Below, piece by piece: positions 48,973-57,186 of a stretch of DNA of 64,000 nt. The notes below the pieces were generated by a model. It did no database searches, had not been told where the DNA came from, and saw nothing but the letters and a program-made list of their open reading frames with translations. Position 1 is the stretch's first letter, and each line of letters begins with the position of its first letter. Origin of the DNA: Streptococcus mitis 17/34 (GTDB taxonomy: Bacteria; Bacillota; Bacilli; Lactobacillales; Streptococcaceae). A program made the position numbers and the translations under genes. Where the stretch lies: assembly GCA_000430305.1 (NCBI GenBank), contig ASZZ01000006.1, forward strand, positions 62,001-126,000. Direction: 5' to 3'.

Positions 48973-49899
48973 TTATTCTTCATCTTCTGTAGGGAATGGA
49001 ATGCCAGTTTTATTCAGTCGTTGAACATCTTTGACGAAAGTGTTCTTTGCTTCAATCATCTTTGCTAGTGGGAAGAGGTTGTTTTGGGCATCAATGTAGT
49101 GAAGAACAGTATTAGCTAGTTCAATAGCCTTAGGATTATTTTGTCGTAGTAGATTGTAAACTTCGAATACGTTTAAATAAAATAGGAGATATATTGCATA
49201 GTCATGAGATAATTTTTCAGATATATTTAGCTTCAACTTATAGATGAGTTTTTCAGCTTTATCATAATAGCCATAGCGAGAATATGTTCTAGCTAAATGC
49301 ATTCCAGTTGCAGCATATTTGTGAGGAAAATTATAAGTTACATACTTAGAATCTTCTAATCCTTTAACAATTATCTTTTCGAGGTATTCAAGGAATTTTA
49401 ACTCAAAAAATTGAACCTTATATGACAAAAGAATTTCAATAATAGTAAAATCACGAATATAAAGAGTATCAATACTAAATATATAGTTGATCAAGTAATG
49501 AGTAGCTTCTACTTCATCAGGGGCCCATTCATCCACTTTCTTTGCTCGATCGATGGAGCATAATTTTAGTGTGTAATATTCTATGAGATTTGTCCAGTCA
49601 CTTTTCTTTCCTAGTATTTGTCTTGCTTTAGTTAGATCATTTTTATTTAATGCATTCGCAAATTGTTTTATTCTTTGGGAATTATCATCTTGAATCTTAA
49701 AAACTTCTATATAGTCTTCCATATCTAAATTAAGTTTACTTAAAATTTCAAAGAAAGTATCGACTTTAACAGTAGAGAGTCCTTTTTCAAAACGACTGAG
49801 GTTGTTGGGAGTAATGGCATCTCCAGCAGCCTCTTTGAGGCTCATATTACGATCTTGACGGATTTTATAAATGATTTCTCCATAGTGTTTTGATTCCAT
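48973..49899 (-). CDS. Rgg-type transcriptional regulator (XRE HTH + TPR-like C-terminal domain)
   Basis: The 308-residue protein has an N-terminal XRE helix-turn-helix (about 7-62, YGEIIYKIRQDRNMSLKEAA, then TPNNLSRFEKGLSTVKVDTF) and a long helical, TPR-like C-terminal domain. This is the layout of Rgg/MutR/PlcR-related regulators, which often respond to short peptides. It is divergent from the CAP-domain surface protein gene with 188 bp between, so it probably controls that gene. No SHP-like peptide gene was found in the gap. The minus-strand TATAAT is at 49933-49928, and AAGGAGAAC precedes the ATG. The region lies inside terminator-derived direct repeats, suggesting acquisition. Confidence 0.85.
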   Translation of the reverse strand: MESKHYGEIIYKIRQDRNMSLKEAAGDAITPNNLSRFEKGLSTVKVDTFFEILSKLNLDMEDYIEVFKIQDDNSQRIKQFANALNKNDLTKARQILGKKSDWTNLIEYYTLKLCSIDRAKKVDEWAPDEVEATHYLINYIFSIDTLYIRDFTIIEILLSYKVQFFELKFLEYLEKIIVKGLEDSKYVTYNFPHKYAATGMHLARTYSRYGYYDKAEKLIYKLKLNISEKLSHDYAIYLLFYLNVFEVYNLLRQNNPKAIELANTVLHYIDAQNNLFPLAKMIEAKNTFVKDVQRLNKTGIPFPTEDEE

Positions 49900-49954
49900 A
49901 ATGTTCTCCTTGAGCTTTATTGATTTTATTATAACTTAAATTTTTATATTTTTG

Positions 49955-49982
49955 AAAAATCTACTGTTTTTAGTAGATTTTT
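49955..49982. promoter_or_regulatory. Perfect inverted repeat between divergent genes, possible operator
   Basis: AAAAATCTACT / AGTAGATTTTT (11-bp arms, 6-nt spacer) lies between the divergent regulator and surface protein genes. A related sequence is found at 50013-50029. It may be a regulator binding site; terminator activity is also possible because the arms end in A/T runs. Confidence 0.5.
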
Positions 49983-50012
49983 GTTTCAAACCCAAGATAA
50001 GTAATAAAATTA

Positions 50013-50029
50013 TACTGTTTTCAATAGAA
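50013..50029 (+). promoter_or_regulatory. Second copy of the TACTGTTTTyArTAGA motif
   Basis: TACTGTTTTCAATAGAA matches TACTGTTTTTAGTAGAT (49962-49978) at 14 of 17 positions. The copies are 51 bp apart, about five helical turns. This one lies just upstream of the weak -35 of the surface protein promoter. Confidence 0.45.
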
Positions 50030-50032
50030 AGT

Positions 50033-50061
50033 TCCAAAATGAGAATTAATTACAGTATAAT
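50033..50061 (+). promoter_or_regulatory. Promoter of the CAP-domain surface protein gene
   Basis: TATAAT at 50056-50061 is perfect, but the -35 position (TCCAAA) is poor, which fits an activator-dependent promoter. GGAG lies before the ATG at 50088. Confidence 0.55.
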
Positions 50062-50087
50062 ATACAAAAAAATAAAAAGGAGACAAT

Positions 50088-52715
50088 ATGAATAAAAAAG
50101 ATATTTTGTTAGGTGCTGGTTTAACAACTATTTTTGTAGGTGCTGGTGCTGTAAATGCAACTGCCCATGCAGAAGAGGTTGATTCTGGTCAACCCAAGCC
50201 TACGGTGAAGACGACCCCTGTTCATGTTACTGAACAAGACGTTAACAATGCCAAAGCTGATGTAGATAAGGCGCGAGCTGATGTCGACGCAAAACAAGGT
50301 ACTGTAGACAGAGCAAAAACTGACAAGGTAAAAGCTGATGACAAAATTGACTCAATCAATAAAGACATTGACACTGCTAATAACGCAAACAAAATTATCG
50401 ACGCACAAAACGATATTATCGCTAGCAAAACAGCGGACAAGACAAACGCAACAAACGATTTGAATACCGCTAAAGATGCCGAACGTGATGCACATACAGC
50501 ATTAGACAATGCTAATACTGCAAAAACAGAGGCTGATAATGCTCGTGACGCTAAGAAAGCTGATGTTGATATGAAACAAGCAGACCTTGATTCAATCACA
50601 GACGCTAATGTGCGTAAAAACATCACAAACACAACTAGCAAAATTTCAAAGGTGGATAATGATTTGAACGCTAAAGGTGCACAAATCACAGCTACAGACG
50701 CTAAAATTGCTGCTAAACAAGGGGAAATCGATAGCTACAAAGTTAAAGTTATTTCAACAGATTTAAACCCTGATGAACGTAATCACACAGCTCATGATAA
50801 TCTTGATGATTATGAGTATAACCATGGGTTCTTCCGTAACAACCAAATGGAACCGGTTAATTTCCAAGGTGTTGATATCAAAGAAATTGACGCAACTAAA
50901 GACATGATTGATTTCACAGAAGCTTTAGCGGATTATAAGAAAGAACCGTTTGACCGTGTTGCCAGAAAATTAAAAGAACGCCCAGCATATCGTTACAAGG
51001 TAGATAACAAAGGTATTTCAGACGCCTTTGTTAAATTGCTTAATCAACTACGTGTCAACAACAACTTAAAGGGTGATATGGTTGTCGACGATGAGTACCT
51101 TGCATACGCACAAAAACGCGCAGATGAAATGCAGAAAACAGGCGTATTGTCACACCGTACAAGCTTAACAGACAAACCTGGATATATCAAAGGCGTGAAA
51201 CCAGACAAGAACGTCGAAAACATCCTTGGTGGTGCATATGGTCAACTTATTGACCGTGATGGCGAATATTTAACATTTGACCATATTGTAACGAATGAAA
51301 CTCTAGCCTATGAAATGTTGTTAGGTTGGTATTCCGACTATAATAACGTGCGAGGTTTGGATTATGGACACCGCGAAAACCTATTAACACCAACAGGTGG
51401 TAAAATGGGTGTTGCTCTATCTACAATCGATGGTGTAGAAAAAACAACTTATTTCGGTTCGTTCAATGCTAGCGCTTTCAAGGATTCAACTTATGAATGG
51501 GATGACGAATACAACGAATTCTTTCCGTTAAACCAAAGTCAGAGTGAGAAGGATTATTGGAACAATAACAATAACTTCAAACAAGATGACCCAATGAACC
51601 CAACATTCTATGGTAAAAAGATGAAGTTTATCGCAGATACACATTATGTGTTTGTTAAACGTCAAATCATCGATGACCGACCAAAAATGCAAGCAGAATT
51701 AGACGCTTTGAAAGCTCAAAAAGCGACACAAGAGCGTGAACGTGACGTATTAGTTGCGAAGAAAGCTGATTTGACTCAAGAGTTGGATGCTTTAAACAAC
51801 CAATTGAATGATATTGCTACCGCACGTACGAATGCGACAACAGCTCTAAATCAAGCAAAATCTGATTTAGCTACACTTACAGCAACAGCTCAAGATAAGG
51901 CAAATGCTGTTATCCAAAAACAAAAAGAGTTGGATAAAGCAACAGCTCGTGTAAATGATGTAACTGCACGTATCAACACAATTCAAAGTGAAATTGATGC
52001 GGCAACAAGTAAATGTGATGACGCTATGCGTGTCCACGCGCAATTGCCACAATTGCGTGCAAGTTTGGTGCAGGCAGAAGCCGATAGAACAAATGTGGAA
52101 CAACGCATCACAGTTGCAGAGCAAGACTTGGCGGATGCCAAAGCTCGTTTGACACAAGCTCAAGCTGACCACAAACACAAATCAGATATCTTTTCAATCG
52201 ATAAGATGCTAAATGTATATACGGATGGTAACCGTGTCATTTCAGCAACACCCAAAGTTGCCCCAACAGCAGATGAATTGCCAGAATTGGATATCACAGC
52301 TGACATCCCAAGTGATTTGAATACAAAACAAACCCCTGACGGTATCGGTGCAACACCAAAAGATGCACCAGTTGAGGATGAATTGCCAGAATTAGATCCA
52401 AGTGCTATCATTGGTAAGACGGCAGATAAACCAGCGGATAAACCAGCGGATAAACCAGCGGATAAACCAGCGGATAAACCAGCGGATAAACCAGCGGATA
52501 AACCAGCGGATAAACCAGCGGATAAACCAGCGGATAAACCAGCGGATAACTCAACGGATAAGTCAGCAGACAAGCCGGCAGATAAATCAGCAGAACAATA
52601 TGTGTTACCAAATACAGGAGAAAATTCTAGGGTAGCAAATTCAATTGTTACAGTTGGCTACGGATTATTAGCAATGATTGGTTTAGCAGGATTATTTGTT
52701 AAGAGGAAAAACTAA
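50088..52715 (+). CDS. SEC10/PgrA-like LPXTG surface protein with CAP (SCP) domain, coiled coils and PADK repeats
   Basis: The 875-residue wall protein begins with a signal peptide (about 1-29, cleaved near AHA-EE). A long coiled-coil region (about 45-225) follows, rich in Ala/Asp/Lys. A CAP/SCP domain (about 305-465) contains LNQLRVNNNLKGD, LSHRTSL, and DYGHRENLL with its histidine. A second coiled coil runs to about 700, then acidic linkers with DELPELD, ten tandem 12-nt units coding PAD(K/N), and LPNTG (840-844) with a membrane helix and KRKN tail. The plan resembles SEC10/PgrA surface-exclusion and adhesin-like proteins of streptococci and enterococci. The ligand is unknown. It is divergent from the Rgg-type regulator. 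Confidence 0.88.
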   Translation: MNKKDILLGAGLTTIFVGAGAVNATAHAEEVDSGQPKPTVKTTPVHVTEQDVNNAKADVDKARADVDAKQGTVDRAKTDKVKADDKIDSINKDIDTANNANKIIDAQNDIIASKTADKTNATNDLNTAKDAERDAHTALDNANTAKTEADNARDAKKADVDMKQADLDSITDANVRKNITNTTSKISKVDNDLNAKGAQITATDAKIAAKQGEIDSYKVKVISTDLNPDERNHTAHDNLDDYEYNHGFFRNNQMEPVNFQGVDIKEIDATKDMIDFTEALADYKKEPFDRVARKLKERPAYRYKVDNKGISDAFVKLLNQLRVNNNLKGDMVVDDEYLAYAQKRADEMQKTGVLSHRTSLTDKPGYIKGVKPDKNVENILGGAYGQLIDRDGEYLTFDHIVTNETLAYEMLLGWYSDYNNVRGLDYGHRENLLTPTGGKMGVALSTIDGVEKTTYFGSFNASAFKDSTYEWDDEYNEFFPLNQSQSEKDYWNNNNNFKQDDPMNPTFYGKKMKFIADTHYVFVKRQIIDDRPKMQAELDALKAQKATQERERDVLVAKKADLTQELDALNNQLNDIATARTNATTALNQAKSDLATLTATAQDKANAVIQKQKELDKATARVNDVTARINTIQSEIDAATSKCDDAMRVHAQLPQLRASLVQAEADRTNVEQRITVAEQDLADAKARLTQAQADHKHKSDIFSIDKMLNVYTDGNRVISATPKVAPTADELPELDITADIPSDLNTKQTPDGIGATPKDAPVEDELPELDPSAIIGKTADKPADKPADKPADKPADKPADKPADKPADKPADKPADKPADNSTDKSADKPADKSAEQYVLPNTGENSRVANSIVTVGYGLLAMIGLAGLFVKRKN
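52431..52550 (+). repeat. Ten tandem copies of a 12-bp unit (CCAGCGGATAAA)
   Basis: Ten near-identical 12-bp units encode the wall-spanning PADK repeat of the surface protein; the last ends AAC. Flanking ADK/TDK/SADK codons look like diverged units. Copy number is expected to vary by slippage and assembly may misjudge it. Confidence 0.95.
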
Positions 52716-52748
52716 ATTAAGGGTGATTAAAGATAGGAAATTTGAATT

Positions 52749-53447
52749 ATGAACAAATATAGTAGAGAACAATTGATTGAAATGTTTGGATATAGTTTCC
52801 AAGTTTTGAAAGCTGTATCTGACTTGAATAAAGCTATTTCAGCAGAACAAAATAAAGCATATAGTGGTATTATGGGGAACTATGGCAAGCTTAAAAAAGT
52901 ATATAATTTAAGTGTATTAGGTTTTATAGCATTTTGTGCCTTATTAGGAATACTTCAAGGAACTGTACTATCATTAACCGAATATATTATTGGAGGTGTG
53001 CTTGGTTATGTGGTTTTCCAACTTCTGTTTTCCCCACTTGTTCTGATTGTAAAAGCTGTGTATAAGCACATTGCAAAAAAAGAATTTACAAATGCTGCGA
53101 ATAATGATGCATCTAATGCTTATCGCCAAAAAGGTATTGAGTTGATGAAAGATGAACAGTTTTTGGCATATAAAAGAGAAATTCTAGAAACTTACTTTAA
53201 TATGAATGATCTTTATTTACTTTATAGTTATTTAGAGACTTATAGAGCCGATAATTTTAAAGAGGCAGCAAACTTATTGGCCGAGGAGAAACACCGTGAT
53301 AAGGTAGAGTATAGTCAAGAAGTTATGCAAAAGAGTCTTGCTTCTATTCAAGCAAACGCTACTTATCAATCTGTCATTCAAACAATTCATTTATTAGAGA
53401 CTCAGAAATTACATCGTACAGTGAGAGTAGGAGTTTTTGGGGAATAA
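52749..53447 (+). CDS. Unknown membrane protein with two hydrophobic helices
   Basis: This 232-residue protein is not recognised. A helical N-terminus (MNKYSREQLIEMFGYSFQVL) is followed by two transmembrane helices (about 58-80 and 84-108), then a long charged helical C-terminal region (about 115-232). It starts 33 bases after the surface protein gene with GATAGGAAATTTG upstream, so it is likely co-transcribed. The islet position suggests a role with the CAP protein, without direct evidence. Confidence 0.7.
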   Translation: MNKYSREQLIEMFGYSFQVLKAVSDLNKAISAEQNKAYSGIMGNYGKLKKVYNLSVLGFIAFCALLGILQGTVLSLTEYIIGGVLGYVVFQLLFSPLVLIVKAVYKHIAKKEFTNAANNDASNAYRQKGIELMKDEQFLAYKREILETYFNMNDLYLLYSYLETYRADNFKEAANLLAEEKHRDKVEYSQEVMQKSLASIQANATYQSVIQTIHLLETQKLHRTVRVGVFGE

Positions 53448-53618
53448 AAAGTAGTTATAGCAACCGTAAAGTGGTAATAGAAACTTACATTTGAAATATC
53501 CTTGGACCAAAAATCATATAAAATAGGCTGGGTAAAAAAGTTTATAAAATAAAAAATGTAGAGCAGAATATATTGAAAAAATTTAATAATATAGTTTTCT
53601 TATACGGAGATTTTCTAC

Positions 53619-53672
53619 ATGTTATCCACGAAGGTGGTTTTTAAAAATGCCCTATCATTTATTCGATTATAA
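53619..53672 (+). CDS. Possible 17-residue peptide in the intergenic region
   Basis: An ATG eight bases after ACGGAGA opens MLSTKVVFKNALSFIRL. A small hairpin (CCAC/GTGG then TTTTT, 53626-53642) lies inside it. It may be a peptide gene of the islet or chance. The rest of the 53448-53700 gap is AT-rich with no other gene seen. Confidence 0.25.
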   Translation: MLSTKVVFKNALSFIRL

Positions 53673-53700
53673 ATTAAAAGAATATAAGCAGTGATAATAT

Positions 53701-53738
53701 TAAATTTGAAACTCATCAACTCAGCTTGGTGAGTTTTT
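53701..53738 (+). repeat. Direct repeat copy 2: terminator segment
   Basis: Identical to 48845-48882 except for one base; it contains the hairpin AAACTCATCAA / TTGGTGAGTTT and a T run. No gene ends directly at it, unlike copy 1. It marks the right edge of the islet. Confidence 0.85.
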
Positions 53739-53803
53739 TCTAGTTTGACAGTCTATTGAAATAAGACTATAATCAAGCTGTATCAGTTTTCGAGGAGGTT
53801 TAG

Positions 53804-54214
53804 ATGTATTTTAGATTGGAAAATAAGGAATCCCAGAAGGCACAAGAAATAGGGAATCTGATTCGTGCTTATAATCGTTCAAAAAGAGAAGAAGCTGAAA
53901 GTGAGCCACTTAATCTTTATGTCGAAGATGAAAAGGGCAATCTCCTGGCAGGTTTGATAGCAGAGACTTTTGGAAATTGGCTAGAAATCGAGTATTTGTT
54001 TGTAACAGAGGAATTGAGAGGGCAAGGAATCGGTTCAAAACTATTGCAGCAGGCTGAAAGTGAAGCTAAGAATCGAAACTGTCGTTTTGCTTTTGTTAAT
54101 ACTTACCAGTTTCAAGCTCCAGATTTTTATAAAAGGTATGGCTACAAGGACGTCTTTGCTTTGCAAGAGTATCCCTACACAGGACAAAGATTTTATTACC
54201 AAAAGGATTTGTGA
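53804..54214 (+). CDS. GNAT-family N-acetyltransferase
   Basis: This 136-residue GNAT protein has the acetyl-CoA loop VTEELRGQGIGSKLLQQAE and a C-terminal APDFYKRYGYKDVF. The substrate is unknown. GAGGAGG lies before the ATG. Gene remnants follow it, so it may have belonged to a longer operon. Confidence 0.88.
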   Translation: MYFRLENKESQKAQEIGNLIRAYNRSKREEAESEPLNLYVEDEKGNLLAGLIAETFGNWLEIEYLFVTEELRGQGIGSKLLQQAESEAKNRNCRFAFVNTYQFQAPDFYKRYGYKDVFALQEYPYTGQRFYYQKDL

Positions 54215-54259
54215 GGAGAATATGAAAGCATAAGGCAAGGAGGGGGGCTTGACATAAGT

Positions 54260-54388
54260 ATGAAGGGTATTCTCGATAAATACCAGTTAAATCCTACAAA
54301 TTGTGTCTTTCTAGACGATATTGAGGACAATGCAACATTAGATGTGAAATCCTACGATGCTGTAGATGTTTTGAAAAAAAATGAATAA
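54260..54388 (+). pseudogene. C-terminal remnant of a HAD-family hydrolase
   Basis: The 42 codons KGILDKYQLNPTNCVFLDDI and following carry the HAD motif III/IV region (Lys, then CVFLDD with the acidic pair), as in beta-phosphoglucomutase-like HAD proteins. The catalytic N-terminal motif I and cap are absent. It is a decayed fragment without its own clear ribosome site. Confidence 0.65.
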
Positions 54389-54393
54389 GCAGA

Positions 54394-54427
54394 AAACTCT
54401 CTATTTTTTATGGTAGAGAGTTTTTTT
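54394..54427 (+). terminator. Terminator after the HAD remnant
   Basis: AAACTCTCTA / TAGAGAGTTT around a short loop is followed by seven Ts. Confidence 0.85.
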
Positions 54428-54468
54428 GTTAATAAAATTTTACAAAATGACATTTATATATTGCATTG

Positions 54469-54534
54469 GGTTATAGCGAATGGGCTCAGAAAAAGTTTGA
54501 AAAAGACATGGATGAACTGGAGAGTGGTGAATAG
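54469..54534 (+). pseudogene. Short C-terminal remnant of an unknown gene
   Basis: The frame GYSEWAQKKFEKDMDELESG runs to a stop at 54534 with no start or ribosome site. It looks like the tail of a lost protein, which I do not recognise. Confidence 0.3.
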
Positions 54535-54569
54535 CTTGTTACTCTTTTCTCAATCCAGCTAAAATGTGA

Positions 54570-54575
54570 TATAAT
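54570..54575 (+). promoter_or_regulatory. -10 box of the pncB promoter
   Basis: TATAAT in GTGATATAATAG lies 74 nt before the pncB ATG, followed by a structured leader. A clear -35 was not identified. Confidence 0.6.
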
Positions 54576-54591
54576 AGTACTAATTTATTGG

Positions 54592-54625
54592 AACACATGA
54601 AAGTTCTTGAAAATTTTCATGTGTT
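54592..54625 (+). promoter_or_regulatory. Leader hairpin of pncB-nadE
   Basis: The perfect 11-bp inverted repeat AACACATGAAA / TTTCATGTGTT has a 12-nt loop and starts about 10 nt after the expected transcription start. No long T run follows. It could be an operator (NAD/niacin repressor) or an RNA element; function unproven. Confidence 0.45.
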
Positions 54626-54649
54626 TCTAGCTAAGGAAGTAGGAAAAGT

Positions 54650-56110
54650 ATGTATCCAGATGATAGTTTGACATTGCACACGGACTTGTACCAGATTAAC
54701 ATGATGCAGGTTTACTTTGACCAAGGGATTCACAATAAGAAGGCGGTCTTTGAGGTATATTTCCGCCAACAGCCTTTTAAGAACGGCTATGCGGTTTTTG
54801 CTGGTTTGGAAAGAATTGTGAACTATCTTGAAGACTTGCGTTTTTCAGATAGTGATATTGCCTATTTGGAGTCGCTTGGCTATCATGGGGCATTCTTGGA
54901 TTACCTCCGCAATTTCAAGTTGGAGTTGACCGTTCGTTCTGCGCAAGAAGGGGATCTGGTTTTTGCTAATGAGCCGATTGTGCAGGTGGAAGGACCTCTA
55001 GCCCAATGTCAATTGGTTGAAACGGCTCTTTTGAACATCGTTAACTACCAGACTTTGGTGGCTACCAAGGCAGCTCGTATTCGTTCGGTTATCGAAGATG
55101 AACCCTTGATGGAGTTTGGAACACGTCGGGCGCAAGAGATGGATGCGGCTATTTGGGGAACACGCGCAGCGGTGATTGGTGGTGCCAATGGAACCAGCAA
55201 CGTGCGTGCTGGTAAACTCTTTGACATTCCTGTCTTGGGGACTCATGCCCATGCTTTGGTACAGGTTTATGGTAACGACTATGAGGCCTTCAAGGCCTAT
55301 GCTGCGACCCACAAAAATTGCGTTTTTCTTGTGGATACCTATGATACCCTTCGCATCGGTGTGCCAGCTGCCATTCAGGTGGCGCGTGAGCTAGGCGACC
55401 AGATTAACTTTATGGGTGTGCGGATTGACTCTGGGGATATTGCCTACATTTCTAAGAAAGTCCGTCAGCAACTGGACGAGGCTGGATTTACAGAGGCTAA
55501 GATTTATGCTTCTAATGATTTGGACGAAAATACCATCCTCAACCTCAAGATGCAAAAGGCCAAGATTGATGTCTGGGGTGTGGGAACCAAGCTGATTACA
55601 GCCTATGACCAGCCAGCTCTTGGTGCAGTTTATAAGATTGTGGCCATCGAAGATGAAAATGGTAACATGCGCAATACCATCAAGCTGTCAAATAATGCGG
55701 AAAAAGTGTCTACGCCAGGTAAGAAGCAGGTGTGGCGCATTACCAGTCGTGAAAAAGGCAAGTCAGAGGGTGACTACATCACTTATGATGGTGTGGATGT
55801 GAGCGATATGACTGAAATCAAGATGTTCCATCCGACTTATACTTACATCAAGAAGACTGTTCGTAATTTTGATGCTGTTCCTCTCTTGGTGGATATTTTC
55901 AAGGACGGGCAATTGATTTACAACCTGCCTAGCTTGACTGAGATTCAGGCTTATGCCCGTAAGGAATTTGACAAGTTGTGGGATGAGTACAAGCGCGTGC
56001 TCAATCCTCAGCATTATCCAGTGGATTTGGCGCGTGATGTATGGCAAGACAAGATGGACTTGATTGACAAGATGCGCAAGGAAGCTCTTGGTGAAGGAGA
56101 AGAAGAATGA
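54650..56110 (+). CDS. pncB: Nicotinate phosphoribosyltransferase
   Basis: The 486-residue enzyme joins nicotinate and PRPP to make nicotinate mononucleotide, the first step of NAD salvage. It starts [20 protein letters not shown], with [18 protein letters not shown] and [19 protein letters not shown], the conserved substrate and PRPP site segments. It overlaps nadE by four bases (ATGA), so nicotinate-to-NAD genes are co-expressed. Streptococci depend on such salvage, which fits a regulated leader. Confidence 0.96.
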   Translation: MYPDDSLTLHTDLYQINMMQVYFDQGIHNKKAVFEVYFRQQPFKNGYAVFAGLERIVNYLEDLRFSDSDIAYLESLGYHGAFLDYLRNFKLELTVRSAQEGDLVFANEPIVQVEGPLAQCQLVETALLNIVNYQTLVATKAARIRSVIEDEPLMEFGTRRAQEMDAAIWGTRAAVIGGANGTSNVRAGKLFDIPVLGTHAHALVQVYGNDYEAFKAYAATHKNCVFLVDTYDTLRIGVPAAIQVARELGDQINFMGVRIDSGDIAYISKKVRQQLDEAGFTEAKIYASNDLDENTILNLKMQKAKIDVWGVGTKLITAYDQPALGAVYKIVAIEDENGNMRNTIKLSNNAEKVSTPGKKQVWRITSREKGKSEGDYITYDGVDVSDMTEIKMFHPTYTYIKKTVRNFDAVPLLVDIFKDGQLIYNLPSLTEIQAYARKEFDKLWDEYKRVLNPQHYPVDLARDVWQDKMDLIDKMRKEALGEGEEE

Positions 56111-56931
56111 GTTTGCAAGAAACGATTATCCAAGAGTTGGGTGTGAAACCAGTGATTGATGCCCAAGAAGAAATCCGTCGTTCCATTGATTTTTTAAAGA
56201 GATACCTGAAAAAACATCCCTTTCTTAAAACTTTTGTACTAGGGATTTCTGGAGGACAAGACTCAACCTTGGCAGGTCGCTTGGCCCAATTAGCTATGGA
56301 AGAACTGCGAGCAGAGACAGGAGATGACAACTACAAATTTATCGCTGTCCGCCTGCCATACGGAGTGCAAGCTGATGAAGCAGATGCTCAAAAAGCTCTA
56401 GCCTTTATCCAGCCAGATGTCAGCTTGGTGGTTAATATTAAGGAATCAGCTGACTCTATGACAGCTGCAGTCGAAGCGACAGGAAGCCCTGTTTCAGATT
56501 TCAACAAGGGAAATATCAAGGCTCGTTGCCGTATGATTGCCCAGTATGCCCTTGCAGGTGCCCATAGCGGAGCGGTCATTGGAACAGACCATGCTGCGGA
56601 AAATATCACAGGTTTCTTTACCAAGTTTGGTGACGGTGGTGCAGATATTTTACCCCTTTTCCGCCTCAATAAACGCCAAGGAAAACAACTATTGAAGGAA
56701 CTTGGTGCAGACCCAGCCCTTTATGAAAAAATCCCAACAGCAGACCTAGAAGAAGACAAACCAGGCCTAGCTGATGAAGTTGCACTTGGAGTTACCTATG
56801 AAGAAATTGATGACTACCTAGAAGGCAAAACAATCAGCCCAGAAGCCCAAGCAACCATTGAAAACTGGTGGCACAAAGGCCAACACAAACGCCACCTACC
56901 AATCACCGTATTTGATGACTTTTGGGAGTAA
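56107..56931 (+). CDS. nadE: NH3-dependent NAD+ synthetase
   Basis: The 274-residue N-type ATP pyrophosphatase converts deamido-NAD and ammonia to NAD. The ATP loop [17 protein letters not shown], then [20 protein letters not shown], and the metal-binding [15 protein letters not shown] are present. There is no glutaminase domain. It is translationally coupled to pncB and followed by a run of hairpins. Confidence 0.97.
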   Translation: MSLQETIIQELGVKPVIDAQEEIRRSIDFLKRYLKKHPFLKTFVLGISGGQDSTLAGRLAQLAMEELRAETGDDNYKFIAVRLPYGVQADEADAQKALAFIQPDVSLVVNIKESADSMTAAVEATGSPVSDFNKGNIKARCRMIAQYALAGAHSGAVIGTDHAAENITGFFTKFGDGGADILPLFRLNKRQGKQLLKELGADPALYEKIPTADLEEDKPGLADEVALGVTYEEIDDYLEGKTISPEAQATIENWWHKGQHKRHLPITVFDDFWE

Positions 56932-57101
56932 AAAGGTCCGGTGGACCTTTTTAGCCCGAGTCTAAAAATAGGAAAACAAGGAACCTCCAGTGGAGGTTTT
57001 CAGCCTCTCACCTTGAAATAAAAAAGTGAGAGAAGGTCCGGGGGACCTTTTTACCCCGAGCATGGAAACAGGTAAGCGAAGAAGGTCCAGTGGACCTTTT
57101 T
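56931..57101 (+). terminator. Array of four terminator-like hairpins after nadE
   Basis: The hairpins are 56931-56952 (AAAAGGTCC/GGACCTTTTT), 56981-57001 (GAACCTCC/GGAGGTTTTC), 57033-57052 (AAGGTCC/GGACCTTTTT) and 57082-57101 (AAGGTCC/GGACCTTTTT). Spacers share words such as CACCTTGAAATAAAAAAG and TTACCTTGAAATTAAAAAG, giving a ~50-bp tandem-like period. No gene lies here. Confidence 0.75.
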
Positions 57102-57186
57102 AGCTTATTACCTTGAAATTAAAAAGCAAAGTAAATTTAAATTGAGGTTGGGCAGAGAATCATCTATCAGAAAGCGAGGTAGCGTC

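Noticed and set aside
49900-50087. A short hydrophobic peptide (SHP-like) gene next to the Rgg-type regulator
   Set aside because: All frames on both strands were read; none gives a start, ribosome site and hydrophobic peptide.
52431-52550. Possible CRISPR array
   Set aside because: The units are contiguous 12-bp coding repeats with no unique spacers, within an LPXTG protein.
52402-52635. Alternative frames of the PADK repeat (QRIN on the plus strand, repeat frames on the minus strand)
   Set aside because: A 12-bp repeat stays open in every frame where one unit has no stop; no starts or family features.
48845-53738. Intact integrative or conjugative element
   Set aside because: The direct repeats look like att-type duplications, but no integrase, relaxase or transfer gene is present.
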